DNA from: Ailanthus altissimus | Lineage: Eukaryota > Streptophyta > Magnoliopsida > Sapindales > Simaroubaceae | NCBI GenBank assembly: GCA_946807835.1 | Contig: OX327684.1 | Coordinates: 37,074,501-37,138,500, forward strand | Length of the DNA: 64,000 nucleotides | Direction: 5' to 3' | Part shown: positions 35,850 through 47,330 of the stretch, in pieces | How the letters are laid out: the number at the start of each line of letters is the position of its first letter | How positions within the stretch are numbered: the first letter of the stretch is position 1 | The notes under the pieces: generated by a model | Database searches by the model: none | Seen by the model: only the letters and a program-made list of their open reading frames with translations | Told to the model about the DNA's origin: nothing | Program-made: the position numbers and the translations under genes

Positions 35850-36480
35850 GACGGGGGCACTAGTGATTAAGTGGGAGAAATTTTCACGTCCCACATTGAA
35901 TAGAAATTGGATAGATCTTAGGTATATAATAATGATTATCATGTAGGTAGTGAGTCTACTATGTCTCTGAGTTGGGCAATAAGGGCTAGGTTGGCCTCTG
36001 AGTTGGTCAAACTATGACGATGAGGGCGTCAGGTAATTGGGTTAGGGAGAATGTCACATCCCACATTGAATAAAAATTAAATTACCCCCTATTGAATGAA
36101 ATGATTTCCCTCCCTCAAAAGGAAATTAGCTTTCAATACTAGTTGTTACGTTACGCTACATTTTTCTAATATCATTGAATAGCGTGGCCTAAAGCTAAGG
36201 TAACTCAAGTAAGAAAGCTGTGTTATGGGTGAAACAAGCTGAGTGAGTGTGGGAGAATGTCACATTCCATATCAAATAAAAATTAGATAATAAAAATTAA
36301 GTTATCTAACAAGTTAAGTGGATGTAGGAGAATGTTACATATACATGAGTGAATGTCTCCCATATCTCACACCGAATAAAAATTAAGTTATTTAACAAGT
36401 TGAGTGAGTGTGAAAGAATGTCACATCCTACGTAGAAGAATGTTACATCTTACATTAAATAAAAATTATGTTACCTAACA
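35850..36480. repeat. Degenerate repeat of GTGGGAGAATGTCACAT units
   Basis: The words GTGGGAGAATGTCACAT, CCCACATTGAATAAAAATTA and GTTATCTAACAAG recur at least five times (about 35870, 36045, 36250, 36320 and 36410) with varied spacing. No reading frame or known element is evident. Confidence 0.75.
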
Positions 36481-36524
36481 AGCTAGTTTTTGACAGATAT
36501 TATCTAACAGGCTAGTCTTTACTT

Positions 36525-36660
36525 GTTTATGATCATTCTTTTATTCCTTTGTGCCTACTCTACATATGCAATGGCGTATTATTTAACAGTCTCTACTTGT
36601 TCCTGATCATTCTTTATTCCTTCGTGCCTACTCTATATATGCAATACTATACATATGCAA
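36525..36660. repeat. Two-copy ~68-bp tandem repeat
   Basis: CTTGTTTATGATCATTC .. GTGCCTACTCTACATATGCAA is followed by a second copy starting at about 36593, then a short extra ACATATGCAA. Confidence 0.8.
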
Positions 36661-37530
36661 AGGCTTATTCTCAAGATGTTAAAGCCGCATTCTCCAATAG
36701 AATGTACCACTTGTTCATTTGTGCTAAGCATAATTAACAAATTCACTAAAGCCATCTACTGACCAACAAGGATCCACATATACTTATTTGGGTCTATTGA
36801 TAGCTAGATTGCCATTATAATGTTAGCCAATCAGGAAAGTAGATGAGTGCATCTGTCATTACGAGCCATCATTGATAGAAAGTCATTGACTATAGAAATC
36901 ACCAATTCAAACCTTGGATGAACGATAGTTTTTATATAACTTTTACTATTCTCTTTAGTACGTTGATTCATTTAAGTCATTTTGTTATTTCTCATAATGC
37001 AGATACCTATCTATATGTGAGTGGACTTATATTTAAATTATCTTGTGGGTATCTATAAATAATGACATAAAAGAAAATGGCATATACAACTCTACAGTCA
37101 GTACGAGGAGTTCTTGCGAAACCTCAGATATATTTGTAGAGAATATCATTAAAGTGTTACTTCTTCTAGATAGTGTCTCAAGCTTAGAGGACTATTTAGA
37201 TCAAACTGATGGTACAGTGAAGGTGTGTTCCACTTTTATTTTCCACATAAATGGTATCTTTGTTTTTGTTTCTCTTTAAATCTAAGAGCCTTTGGTCAGC
37301 TTGTGATAGCAAACAAAGAAAATTCATGACTTGGGTGATTCATGGCATTTATTTGGGTGTAAATAACTTGGAGGGGTTGCTCCAATGAGCAATTCTCCAT
37401 TGTTAGTGTATGGAGAAAGAGCACCGAGGTTTGATGATATAAATTAGTGTGGGACACTCATAATATTCTTAAACATAGCTTTGTTATTTAGCTAGCTTTT
37501 AAAAAACAGGTTATATACAATGTTCTCTGG
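36661..37530. other. Intergenic, nothing recognised
   Basis: One 78-codon frame (37043-37279) starts inside AT-rich DNA and shows no family motif. No bounded element is seen. Confidence 0.4.
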
Positions 37531-38448
37531 TGTGTGCGTCATGCTACGATTGAATATGTGCATTTTAAATATTTAAATATTGTATGTCTCACATGCAACG
37601 CATCGGAAATATAATACATATTAAAATAATCTCATTACACTAATGAGATAAAAGAACTCATCATCGAAACGTACTTTAAACAATTCTAGTTGGAGACGTG
37701 ATGGGCTTTTCTTAAGCTAGAATGGTAATTTTTTTTTCAGAATTATTTGAAATAACTCTTATTTCTAATATATTATTGTCTCTCGAATGTAAGATTAACT
37801 CTTAATCTTTCAAAAATAAAAATAACAATTTATTTTTTTATATCTTTTGAATTCTCGGCCAACATATTTATAGGCAACCATTGTCTATTATTATATCAAT
37901 CAAAAAATAGCTTGACTAACACTTATCCAATGATGATAAGGCTTAAAAATGATCAACAGTTGCTTCAATTCATGTTGAGTATGCTGCTCGCTTGTTGGCC
38001 TATTTAAGAAGCAATTGGTGGCTATGCAACTAAATTATTACCACCAATTACTGCCATTGAATCAAATTCAATTTCTTTGGCCAATAACAAATAGATGAGT
38101 GGCCATCTCTTACTTTTGTAAATTGATTATGCCACCACGTGCTGTAACAAATTAAATCAAATTGAATTTGATTCATTTTCAATTGCTTTAGCCAATTAAA
38201 AAATAACAAATGGCAAAACTTTCAATCATTGCCACGTTTTTCTTCATTTACAATTGTATTGCTTTTTGATTCAATTTCTTTGAACAAATAGAAATTAAAC
38301 AAGTAACTATTAATCTTTAAATAAGTCAATAAAAAAGTAACATGTAGCATTAATAATAAATCAAATTCATTTAGATTTATAATAATGACCGAATGTATAA
38401 ATATATTATGAAACAATAATTATTTTATAGATTTATTCAATAATATTA

Positions 38449-38790
38449 AATTTAGTATTCTTATAAATTATTGGCACAATTTGAGGTATACACTAGATAA
38501 ATAAAAGTATCAAGTCTTATTTAGTACAATTTTAGGTTTAACACTTAAACCTTAATTATTTCTCAAAAAATCTTAAAATAAATAAGAGGTTAATTAATTT
38601 AATTTAAACAAAATAATAGTTGTTTTATTTAACTAGTAGTTATATCAATACTCAATTTAATACCCATATAAATTATTGGCATAATTTAAAATATACACTA
38701 GGTAGATAAAAGTGTCAATCTCATTTGGCATAATTTAAGGTTTAACACTTAAACCTTAACTACTCTCCGATAAACTATAAAGTAAATTCA
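38449..38790. repeat. ~210-bp imperfect tandem duplication
   Basis: TATAAATTATTGGCA.AATTT, TATACACTAG, AGGTTTAACACTTAAACCTTAA occur at 38463-38555 and again at 38668-38760. This lies inside Copia-type LTR 3. Confidence 0.8.
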
Positions 38791-39283
38791 TATTTTTTAA
38801 AAATATCTCGGATCGAATAATTTGATTCGGTGCGCTACCTACGTGCTCAATGAGACTTCTTAAATTCACACCCATTTTGTTTCACAAAATATTTCTGTAA
38901 GTTTATAACTGATGCCCCCTACACGTTATGGATAATACAAAATGGCGAGTTAAACCACACAAGTTTAAATTAATCCATATTCGTACAATCCTTTAATCAT
39001 TAATATCCTGAAAAAATGGAGACATAGATCAACACCGTCAAGTCCCCTTATTACTCAACCATAAACTTATCTCTTTGATTTGTATTCCAATAAATAATAT
39101 GCACAAACCCTTTTATGATATTATTTATACCACAAGAAACTCTTTTTCGGGTTAAATGCTTATGGTCATAAGACTTCTTAGAATACAACCTTAGAGCATC
39201 TGGATATTTAACTCACCTATATGAGCTGACGAATCCCATATCTACACACATCGGACTCCATAAGTATCGGATCATGCCCAGCG

Positions 39284-41989
39284 TGTCACGCCCCAAACCC
39301 AAAAGATCTGACACACGACATCACTTACATTCATTCAATAATACTTAAACATTCATTTTAATTTCTTTTAGAATTATAGTAATTGAATTATGATTGGGAC
39401 AATTAGTAAACCGGAGATACGCAGAGTTTTCTCAGAGATTAACACTCTACTACGTCACCAGTAGCAACTTTATTACCGGAAGCCCAGAATATATTCATTG
39501 CAAATTCTTACTTAAAATCAATCCATTACTACACTTGGTGAAACTTAAACTAAATCCAACCACACACAATAAAATAATACATAAGTATTTATTCACTAGG
39601 GACAAATCAAATATCTTATCCCACGTGTCCCCAAATGAAACACTTAGCAACCTAACAACTTAGGGAACCCAAGGAACAGCAGAAGCCTTGCCAAATCCGC
39701 TAAGCACACATGTACCTTATTTACCTGAAATCACCATAAACTATAATGAGTATAAAACTCAGTAAGCATATTAGTTTTTTCATATATTAAATACAAATAC
39801 ATATATGTACACAATGCATATGTATGATATGCTGTGATCAATCAAAATCATAATCTTATCAAATCACATATCATGTAAGCGCTTACACATTCTTTCAAAA
39901 CACATAATAGGAATACCATTACTCGACTACTACTTAGTAGGACTTACATATCACATATCACATAATGAGCCAAATGTCACTCGTAGGTGACATACCGTAT
40001 GAGAGGAATAGTACAAGTGAGGTCTTTAAATCACACATATATAACGCTTATGCCCGAAGGTAAAAGCCAAACCCTCACCCTGATCATCGGTGAGTCCTCT
40101 CACATGTACCAATACGCCACCACACGAATGTGATGACTCACACTTCCTTTAGGTACCAATAGGATCCTCCCTACATACGGAACACATAACATATACCAAT
40201 CCCGAAGGAAAGGCCACACATAAAGGCTCCACAAATCACATAAAATGCCTACTAAGTTAACAGTGAGTTCAAGTACCCTCAAATCACAGAATATTTCTCA
40301 TGGACATATTACACTTCAAAAGCTTTCTTTGTTAAACGCATCTTATTTTGGAAAGCTCACTTTCAAAAACACATGTATGTCCATGCTCAATGTCAATGCT
40401 CACATTCATAAACATATATTCACATTTCATATCAAAATATACTTTGACATATCATAAACATATTCTTAACCCCATTTACAAAATCATACAAAACAATTAT
40501 TATGTTTATTGTGATTCCAGTAGTAAGTCTAGTATACTTACCTCTTAGCACTTACAGCTACAAGGCTTAAATCTCCTTAACCTATCAATGGAGATCAATC
40601 CTTTCATAAGCCTCACAATTCACACAAATACTTAAATAGCTTACAAAATTATGCACAATGCATTTAACACATCAAATTGGTCTAAATACTTGATTTCTCA
40701 AAACTTGTCATTCTGACCACTTACACTTAACAAAATTTTCTAATACATCAAATGATGTCCAATTACTCCAAAATCAGAATGTATTAATCTTGACTCATAT
40801 ATCCTTCCTATATATGAATATTATATCAAAATTCCTACACAATCCATTTCATACACATCATCAAATCCAAACTACAAACCTGACAGGATCAAGATACTTA
40901 CTGAACAGTATTCAATCTCCCAATTTTATAAACTCATATACTAACTCAAAAATTATAAAACTACCACATAATTACTCTTAACACATATCTCAGTCCATGA
41001 TAAATATTTCACTTCCAAATCACTGCCAAAAGTATTTTAAAACTATTTTATTCTATAACTTTAAAAATCTGTTAATCAAATATTACAATGAGCTGATACA
41101 CTTTAGAAATTCATAACACTTCAACCACATTGATCTAAATTCTCAATTCCGAGTATATCATATTAGACATATAAAATTATCATATTCCACAAATCCATAA
41201 TTTTTGAAGATCATTCAGTAGGACAAAAATTATTTTTCACTGTACTATACTGTTTACACAGGAAATTTCCAGAATTTTAGGGTCATTTTGATAAATTCAC
41301 TATAAATTCAATTTCCAGAATTGTCAATCGATTCAAAGTCTCAGATGATCCTTAACATGTCTAATTTCATATACTCAAAATTAAAAACCAGAATCGAATC
41401 ACAACAATTTATAAAATTCCTAGATCAAGAGGTTATCCAGCAGAAATTCCATAATTCATCATGATTTATCAAACTATCTTATAGATCATCATCAATTCTC
41501 ATATGATCTTACGAAATACACAACAAATCCTCAATTATACATATTTTCAGAAATAAACACTTAAAGGAATTAACTTAATTAATACCAATAAATTGAGAAA
41601 TACGTATGATATACCTCTTGAAATTCAAAATTCCAATTTCTTCTTCTCCTCTTTCTCTCTCCTCTATTTCTCTCTTCTCTCTCTTAAAATGGGTAGCTAG
41701 CTCGACCTAAAAATGGTAAATTAGGGTTTAAAAGTGTATTTTTATACTAAGAGGCTAATTTTTGGTATTTATGAATTTGCCCCCAAAACTTTCAAAGTAT
41801 AACAATTTGGTCCCTAAAATAATTCCAAAGTCTTGCAAATAAACCCAATACTAATAGTATATCCTTAACCTATAAGAACACTACTAATAACAATATATAA
41901 ATCAGGGATCACCCACATACAAATAAAATATGTATATTTATATATATAAATATACATATTCTTACCGGTTATGGATACTGGTTACTACA
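39284..41989 (-). mobile_element. Solo LTR A, target duplication cagcg
   Basis: The 2706-bp minus-strand LTR runs from TGTAGTAACCAG at 41989 to GGGGCGTGACA at 39284. cagcg is duplicated at 39279-39283 and 41990-41994, and removing the LTR rejoins the host LTR exactly. The TATA box is at 41737-41746, followed (minus) by AAACCCTAA and a GAGA-rich leader. It is very similar to B and lies head-to-head with it, 316 bases apart. No coding domains: the shared 60-codon frame in A and B is LTR sequence. Confidence 0.93.
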
Positions 41990-42191
41990 CAGCGATACCC
42001 AACGGTCATACCATGAAAAGTTTCTGACATATGTGGAACCTAAGTATGATGAATCATTTACAAGCCCACTGTAGTGCTCAGGTTTAGGGACCACGAATAC
42101 TAATCAACTCGAGAAGATTCTCTACTGACGAATTTATAGGATATGTATTAGAAGTCTTCATTGAGTCTGTTTAATATTCAGTCTTTACTAA

Positions 42192-42198
<7 letters not shown>

Positions 42199-42240
<42 letters not shown>
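42199..42240. repeat. (TA)n microsatellite
   Basis: About 21 uninterrupted TA units within Copia-type LTR 3, between the nested LTRs A and B. Confidence 0.97.
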
Positions 42241-42242
<2 letters not shown>

Positions 42243-42305
42243 CTTCCACTAAACTCATGGTTTACTAAGATTAACCATATGGATTATCCAAATATATACA
42301 TACAC

Positions 42306-45162
42306 TGTAGTAACCAGTATCCATAACCGGTAAGAATATGTATATTTATATATATAAATATACGTATTTTATTTGTATGTGGGTGATCCTTGATTTATAT
42401 ATTGTTATTAGTAGTGTTTTTATAGGTTAAGGATATACTATTAGTATTGGGTTTATTTGCAAGACTTTGGAATTATTTTAGGGACCAAATTGTTATACTT
42501 TGAAAGTTTTGGGGGTGAATTCGTAAATACCAAAAATTAACCACTTAGTATAAAAATACACTTTTAAAAACCCTAATTCTCTCATTTTGGTCGAGCTACC
42601 CATTTTTAGAGAGAGAAGAGAGAAATAAAGGAGAGAGAAAGAGAAGAAGAAGAAGAAGAAAAAGAAGAAGAAATTGGAATTTTGGATCTTTAGAGGTATA
42701 TCACAACTAATTATCAATTTATTGGTGTTAATTAAGTTAATTTCTTTAAGTTTTGATTTCTGGAAATATGTATAATTAAGGATTTGATGTGTATTTCGTT
42801 TGATGTTGTGAGAATTGATGATGATCTATAAGATAGTTTGATAAATCATGATGAATTATGGAATTTCTGCTGGATAACCTCTTGATCTAGGAATTTTATA
42901 AATTGTTGTGATTCGATTATGGTTTTGAATTTTGAGTATATGAAATTAGACATGTTTAGGATCATCTGAGACTTTGAATCGACTGAAAATCTCAGAAATT
43001 GAATTTGTAGTGAATTTACCAAAATGACCCTGGAATTCTAGAAATTTCCTGTGTAAACAGTATGATACAGTGGAAAATAATTTTTGACCTGCTGAATGAT
43101 CTTTAAAAATTATGAATTTGTGGAATATGATAATTTTATATGTCTAATATGATATACTCGAAATTGAGAATTTGGATCAATGTGGTTGAAGTGTTATGAA
43201 TTTCTAAAGTGTATCAGCTCATTGTAGTATTTGATTAACAGATTTTTAAGGTTATGAAATAAAATAGTTTTAAAATACTTTTGGCAGTTATTTGGAAGCA
43301 AAATATTTATCATGGACTGAGATATGTGTCAAGAGTAATTATGTGATAGTTTTATAATTTTTGAGTTAGTATATGATTTTATAAAATTGGGAGATTGAAT
43401 ACTGTTCAGTAAGTATCTTGATCCTGTCAGGTTTGTAGTTTGGATTCGATGGTGTGTATGGAATGGATTGTGTAGGAAATTTGATATAATGTTCATATAT
43501 AAGAAGGATATATGAGTAAAGAATGGTATATTCTTATTTTGGAGTAATTGGACATCATTTGATGTATTAGAAATTTTTGTTAAGTGTAAGTGGTCAGAAT
43601 GACAGGTTTTGAGAAACCAAATATTTAGACCAATTTGATGTGATAAATGCATTGTGTATAATTTTGTAAGCTATTTAAAGTATTTTGTGTGAATTGTGAG
43701 GCTTATGAAAGGATTAATCTCCATTGATAGGTTAAGGAGATTTAAGCCTTGTAGCTGAAAGTGTTAAGAGGTAAGTATACTAGACTTACTACTGGAATCA
43801 CAATAAACATAATAATTGTTTTGTATGATTTTGTAAATGGGGTTAAGAATATGTTTATGATATGTCAAAGTATATTTTGATATGAAATGTGAATATATGT
43901 TTATGAATGTGAGCATTGACATTAAGCATGGACATACATGTGTTTTTTGAAAGTGAGCTTTCCAAAATAAGATGCGTTTAACAAAGAAAGCTTTTGAAGT
44001 GTAATATGTCCATGAGAAATATTTTGTGATTTGAGGGTACTTGAACTCACTGTTAACTTAGTAGGCAATTTATGTGATTTGTGGAGCCTTTATGTGTGGC
44101 CTTTCCTTCGGGATTGGTATATGTTATGTGTTCCGTATGTAGGGAGGATCCTATTGGTACCTAAAGGAAGTGTGAGTCATCACATTCGTGTGGTGGCGTA
44201 TAGGTACATGTGAGAGGACTCACCGATGATCAGGGTGAGGGTTTGGCTTTTACCTTCGGGCATAAGCGTTATATATGTGTGATTTAAAGACCTCACTTGT
44301 ACTATTCCTCTCATACGGTATGTCACCTACGAGTGACATTTGGCTCATTATGTGATATGTGATATGTAAGTCCTACTAAGTAGTAGTCAAGTAATGGTAT
44401 TCCTATTATGTGTTTTGAAAGAATGTGTAAGCGCTTACATGATATGTGATTTGATAAGATTATGATTTTGATTGATCACAGCATATCATACATATGCATT
44501 GTGTACATATATGTATTTGTATTTGATATATGAAAAATTAGTATGCTTACTGAGTTTTATACTCATTATAGTTTATGGTGATTTCAGGTAAATAAGGTAC
44601 ATGTGTGCTTAGCGGATTTGGCAAGGCTTCTGCTGTTCCTTGGGTTCCCTAAGTTGCTAGGTTGTTGTGTGTTTCATTTGGGGACACGTGGGATAGGATA
44701 TTTGGTTTGTCCCTATTGAATAAATACTTATGTATTATTTCATTGTGTGTGGATTGGATTTGGTTTAAGTTTTATAAAGTGTGGTTATTGGATGATTTTA
44801 AGTAAGAATTTGCAATGGATATATTCTGGGCTCCCGGTAACAAAGTTGCTACTGGTGACGTAGTAGAGTGTTAATCTCTGAGAAAACTCTGCGTATCTTC
44901 GGTTTAATAATTGTCCCAGTCATAATTCAATTGCTATAATTCTGAAAGAAATTGAAATGAATGTTTAAATATTGTCAAGAGAAGTTTATATTTATATGTT
45001 AGGTTGTGGTTGATTTTAGTGTTGAACTTACTAGCAACTTGCTAAGGATTTCTGTGTTGAATGAAAGTTGAAAATTTTGTGTAATATTATTTATGAGTGC
45101 ACATGCAGTGAATGAATGTAAGTGATGTCGTGTGTCGGATCTTTTGGGTCTGGGGCGTGACA
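42306..45162 (+). mobile_element. Solo LTR B, target duplication tacac
   Basis: The 2857-bp LTR runs from TGTAGTAACCAG to GGGGCGTGACA, with tacac duplicated at 42301-42305 and 45163-45167. The TATA box is at 42549-42558, followed by AAACCCTAATTCTCTC and a GAGA/GAA-rich leader. It is a close reverse complement of A, including its AT-rich U3 start. It differs from A in length mainly near its 3' end, where it has sequence seen in D (ATTCTGGGCTCCCGGTAACA, 44823). Confidence 0.93.
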
Positions 45163-45518
45163 TACACTGATCTACATAAATCGATTCCACTCAACAAACC
45201 CTGCAGTGGTAAAAATAGATCAAGAACATATAATTTCTAGAACATACTTGCACAATGATATTTCCTAGCAACTCTTGCAACTATTTACAACTATATCATT
45301 ATAAGTATATTCTCAGGTCTTTGTTCTATTTCAGATAAGGTTCTAACTCTTTAGACCTGATCTGAACTCATTCAGATCAATATAATGTCCGAAATGTTAC
45401 AAGCATCTTACCTTAATAAAAATAATTAGTGATTTAATAAAATATTTATTTATTGCATAAGTATGAAAATACAATATTCATACAAAATTGGGATAGCATA
45501 TGAGCACAAATCCCAACA

Positions 45519-46001
45519 GCCATAACTTGGTTTGCATACTCTCATCATCTACAGAGAATAATACATAAGCACTCATAACTTTACCCTTAAGCACATAAAC
45601 ACCTTTGTGCTTCTCTTATCTCATTATCACCATAAAACCCTTCAATACTCTCAAAACCTTTTCATCAATCTGATGGAACACCCATTCTGGTTTAAGGTCC
45701 ATAGTGAGATCAAATTCCCTTTAAGGTTAGGAACATACCTAACATTTGTCAATTCTCTCACTCGCTCATCATGCAGCCTAAGTTTAACACTACTAATTCT
45801 CATTATCTGACATGCAATATCATTACCCATTAATACCTTACCACTACTAATGGGCTGAAAATTCGTAAACCAAGACATGTGCGGGCACATGTGAAAAGTA
45901 CAACCAAAATTAATAACCCATTGTTCATCATTCTTACCATCAGTAGCGACAAGTGTCTCTGTGCTGTCATAGCTATCATCACAAGCAAACGCAGCATTCA
46001 C
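45519..46001 (-). pseudogene. Copia protease region, active site lost
   Basis: The minus-strand frame 46001-45651 aligns with the protease and pre-integrase segment of plant Copia polyproteins: WVINFGCTFHMCPH, then VLMGNDIACQI, then VRYVPNLKGNLISLWTL. The active site should read D-S/T-G; here it is N-F-G, so it cannot be catalytic. The frame ends at 45651, and homology continues with stops to 45519, where Copia-type LTR 3 interrupts it just before the integrase zinc region. Confidence 0.85.
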
Positions 46002-46032
46002 TTTCTTCTTGTCTTGTATTTTCTTCTATGGA

Positions 46033-46073
46033 CAATCCTTTATGAAGTGCTCATATTTCTTACAGCAATAACA
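46033..46073 (-). pseudogene. Copia gag zinc knuckle
   Basis: CYCCKKYEHFIKDC (C-x2-C-x4-H-x4-C) is intact, followed two codons later by an in-frame TAG. It would bind the element's RNA in the particle. It lies between the gag core and the protease as expected. Confidence 0.8.
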
Positions 46074-46190
46074 TTTCTTAAAAGTCCTAGACTTCGATCT
46101 TGAACTATTTTTCTTTCCATCTCTATATGAGGGTCTTCCTCTTACGGATAGACTTTTTGCATTACCCTCGATCTGCTTCCCTAATAACTT

Positions 46191-46694
46191 TTAGTTTAAT
46201 GATGATTTCACATCGCTCATCGCTAAACTTTCTCTGCCATAGAGTAGTGTATCAACAAAGCTCTCGTAACTATTGGGGAATGAACTCAGCAGGATAATTG
46301 CTCTATCTTCATCTTCTATCTTGATGTTGATAGACTCAAAATTAATAATGATTTTATTGAAGGCGTCTATATGATCTTTTATTAGCATCCCCTCTGACAT
46401 GGACAGCTGATATAGCTTTTTCTTTGTATGTAATCTGTTGGCCAATGATTTTCGCATATAAAGTGGGTCAAGCTTCTTCCAAAGATCAATTGTCGTCGTC
46501 TCACCTGCTACTTCCCTCAGTACTTCATCACTCAATGATAGAATGATTGTGTTGTGAGCTCTTTCTTCAATGTCCATTTTTTCTACTTCAACTTTAAACG
46601 ACTTTGACGTCTTTTCTTCTTCACTAGACAAAGCTACAGTCTCCTTTAATGCAGAGCCTAACCGTTGACTCACCAATAACACATTAACCTTCAT
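46191..46694 (-). CDS. Copia gag core (UBN2 type)
   Basis: The 167-residue frame matches plant Copia gag: DEVLREVAGETTTIDLWKKL, NRLHTKKKLYQLSMSEG, FNKIIINFESINIKIEDEDR and LLSSFPNSYESFVDTLLYG. It starts 60 bases inside the primer site. The upstream N-terminal W-x-KM block appears truncated relative to family members. The element is dead overall (protease motif lost, pol cut off). Confidence 0.85.
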   Translation of the reverse strand: MKVNVLLVSQRLGSALKETVALSSEEEKTSKSFKVEVEKMDIEERAHNTIILSLSDEVLREVAGETTTIDLWKKLDPLYMRKSLANRLHTKKKLYQLSMSEGMLIKDHIDAFNKIIINFESINIKIEDEDRAIILLSSFPNSYESFVDTLLYGRESLAMSDVKSSLN

Positions 46695-46752
46695 CTTTCA
46701 TAAATTGAAGTCATTCGTACAATTGAGTATGGCCATGTCTGTTTAGAACCAA

Positions 46753-46764
46753 GCTCTGATACCA
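46753..46764 (-). promoter_or_regulatory. Primer-binding site for initiator tRNA-Met
   Basis: TGGTATCAGAGC on the minus strand, three bases inside the LTR end TTTTAACA (46768). It fixes the Copia assignment and orientation. Confidence 0.93.
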
Positions 46765-46767
46765 GTT

Positions 46768-47330
46768 TGTTAAAACGAAAGCACATAAATAAACAAAATA
46801 ACCCAAGCAATATAGTGCAGAACAAGTAATTAAAGAACTAAAGAGAGAAAAGTAAAAGAAGAATACGTAAAAATTTATGTGGTTCAGTAACTTGCCTACG
46901 TCCACGGCGGATTAAGATCACTCAATTTCTTATTGAATCACAAGACACGCACAAAGTACGTATTTTACAAAAAAGACTCACAAAAAAATATTCTCTCACT
47001 AAGAATTATAAAGTATGTTTTAATCACAAAGATTTCTTCAAAGATAACTAAGATATATTTATAAGTTAATAGAGAGCTTTTTATATATAGGCTTTAGGAC
47101 GTCTTAGATTTACCTTAAACGTGTGAGAGTCGTATTAGAGAGTCCTGAAACCATTGGGAGACGAAACAAGTCGCAACAATTCGGGAAACACTTTTTGCGT
47201 TGGGCGTTGCAGCGTTTAAGTTCTATTCTGAGCATTGCAGCAACTAGTTCCCTTATATCTTTCGTCTTATTTTACATTCGTCTTCGATCCTCGAGTACCC
47301 AACGCATTTGGCTTGCTCTCCAAATTATAT
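46768..47330 (-). mobile_element. 5' LTR of the truncated Copia element
   Basis: The minus-strand LTR ends TTCGTTTTAACA at 46768. It contains a TATA box (TATATATAA, plus 47079-47089), a CTGAACCACATAAATTTT block (plus 46870-46890) and, upstream of the TATA, an ACGC/GCGT-rich patch (47185-47240). It aligns with 18900-19470. The 5' border is not defined. Confidence 0.7.

Larger units (their letters stand above)
37530..45518 (-). mobile_element. Copia-type LTR 3, split by solo LTRs A and B
   Basis: On the minus strand it starts TGTTGGGATTTG at 45518, inside a Copia gene, and aligns block by block with solo LTRs 1 and 2. Its own pieces are 45518-45163, 42305-41990 and 39283 to about 37530; the remainder is LTRs A and B. 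A U5-like TTCCGATGCG lies at about 37590. The lower border is uncertain and I found no second copy of the flank gccat, so a rearrangement there is possible. Confidence 0.75.

Noticed and set aside
38053..38057. gccat as the second target copy for LTR 3
   Set aside because: The sequence beside it lacks the expected LTR end, and homology to LTR 3 continues past it.
40100..44213. Nearly identical 60-codon frames at 40100-40282 (minus) and 44031-44213 (plus)
   Set aside because: They are the same segment of solo LTRs A and B in opposite orientation; no start context or family, and the frame is broken in C and D.
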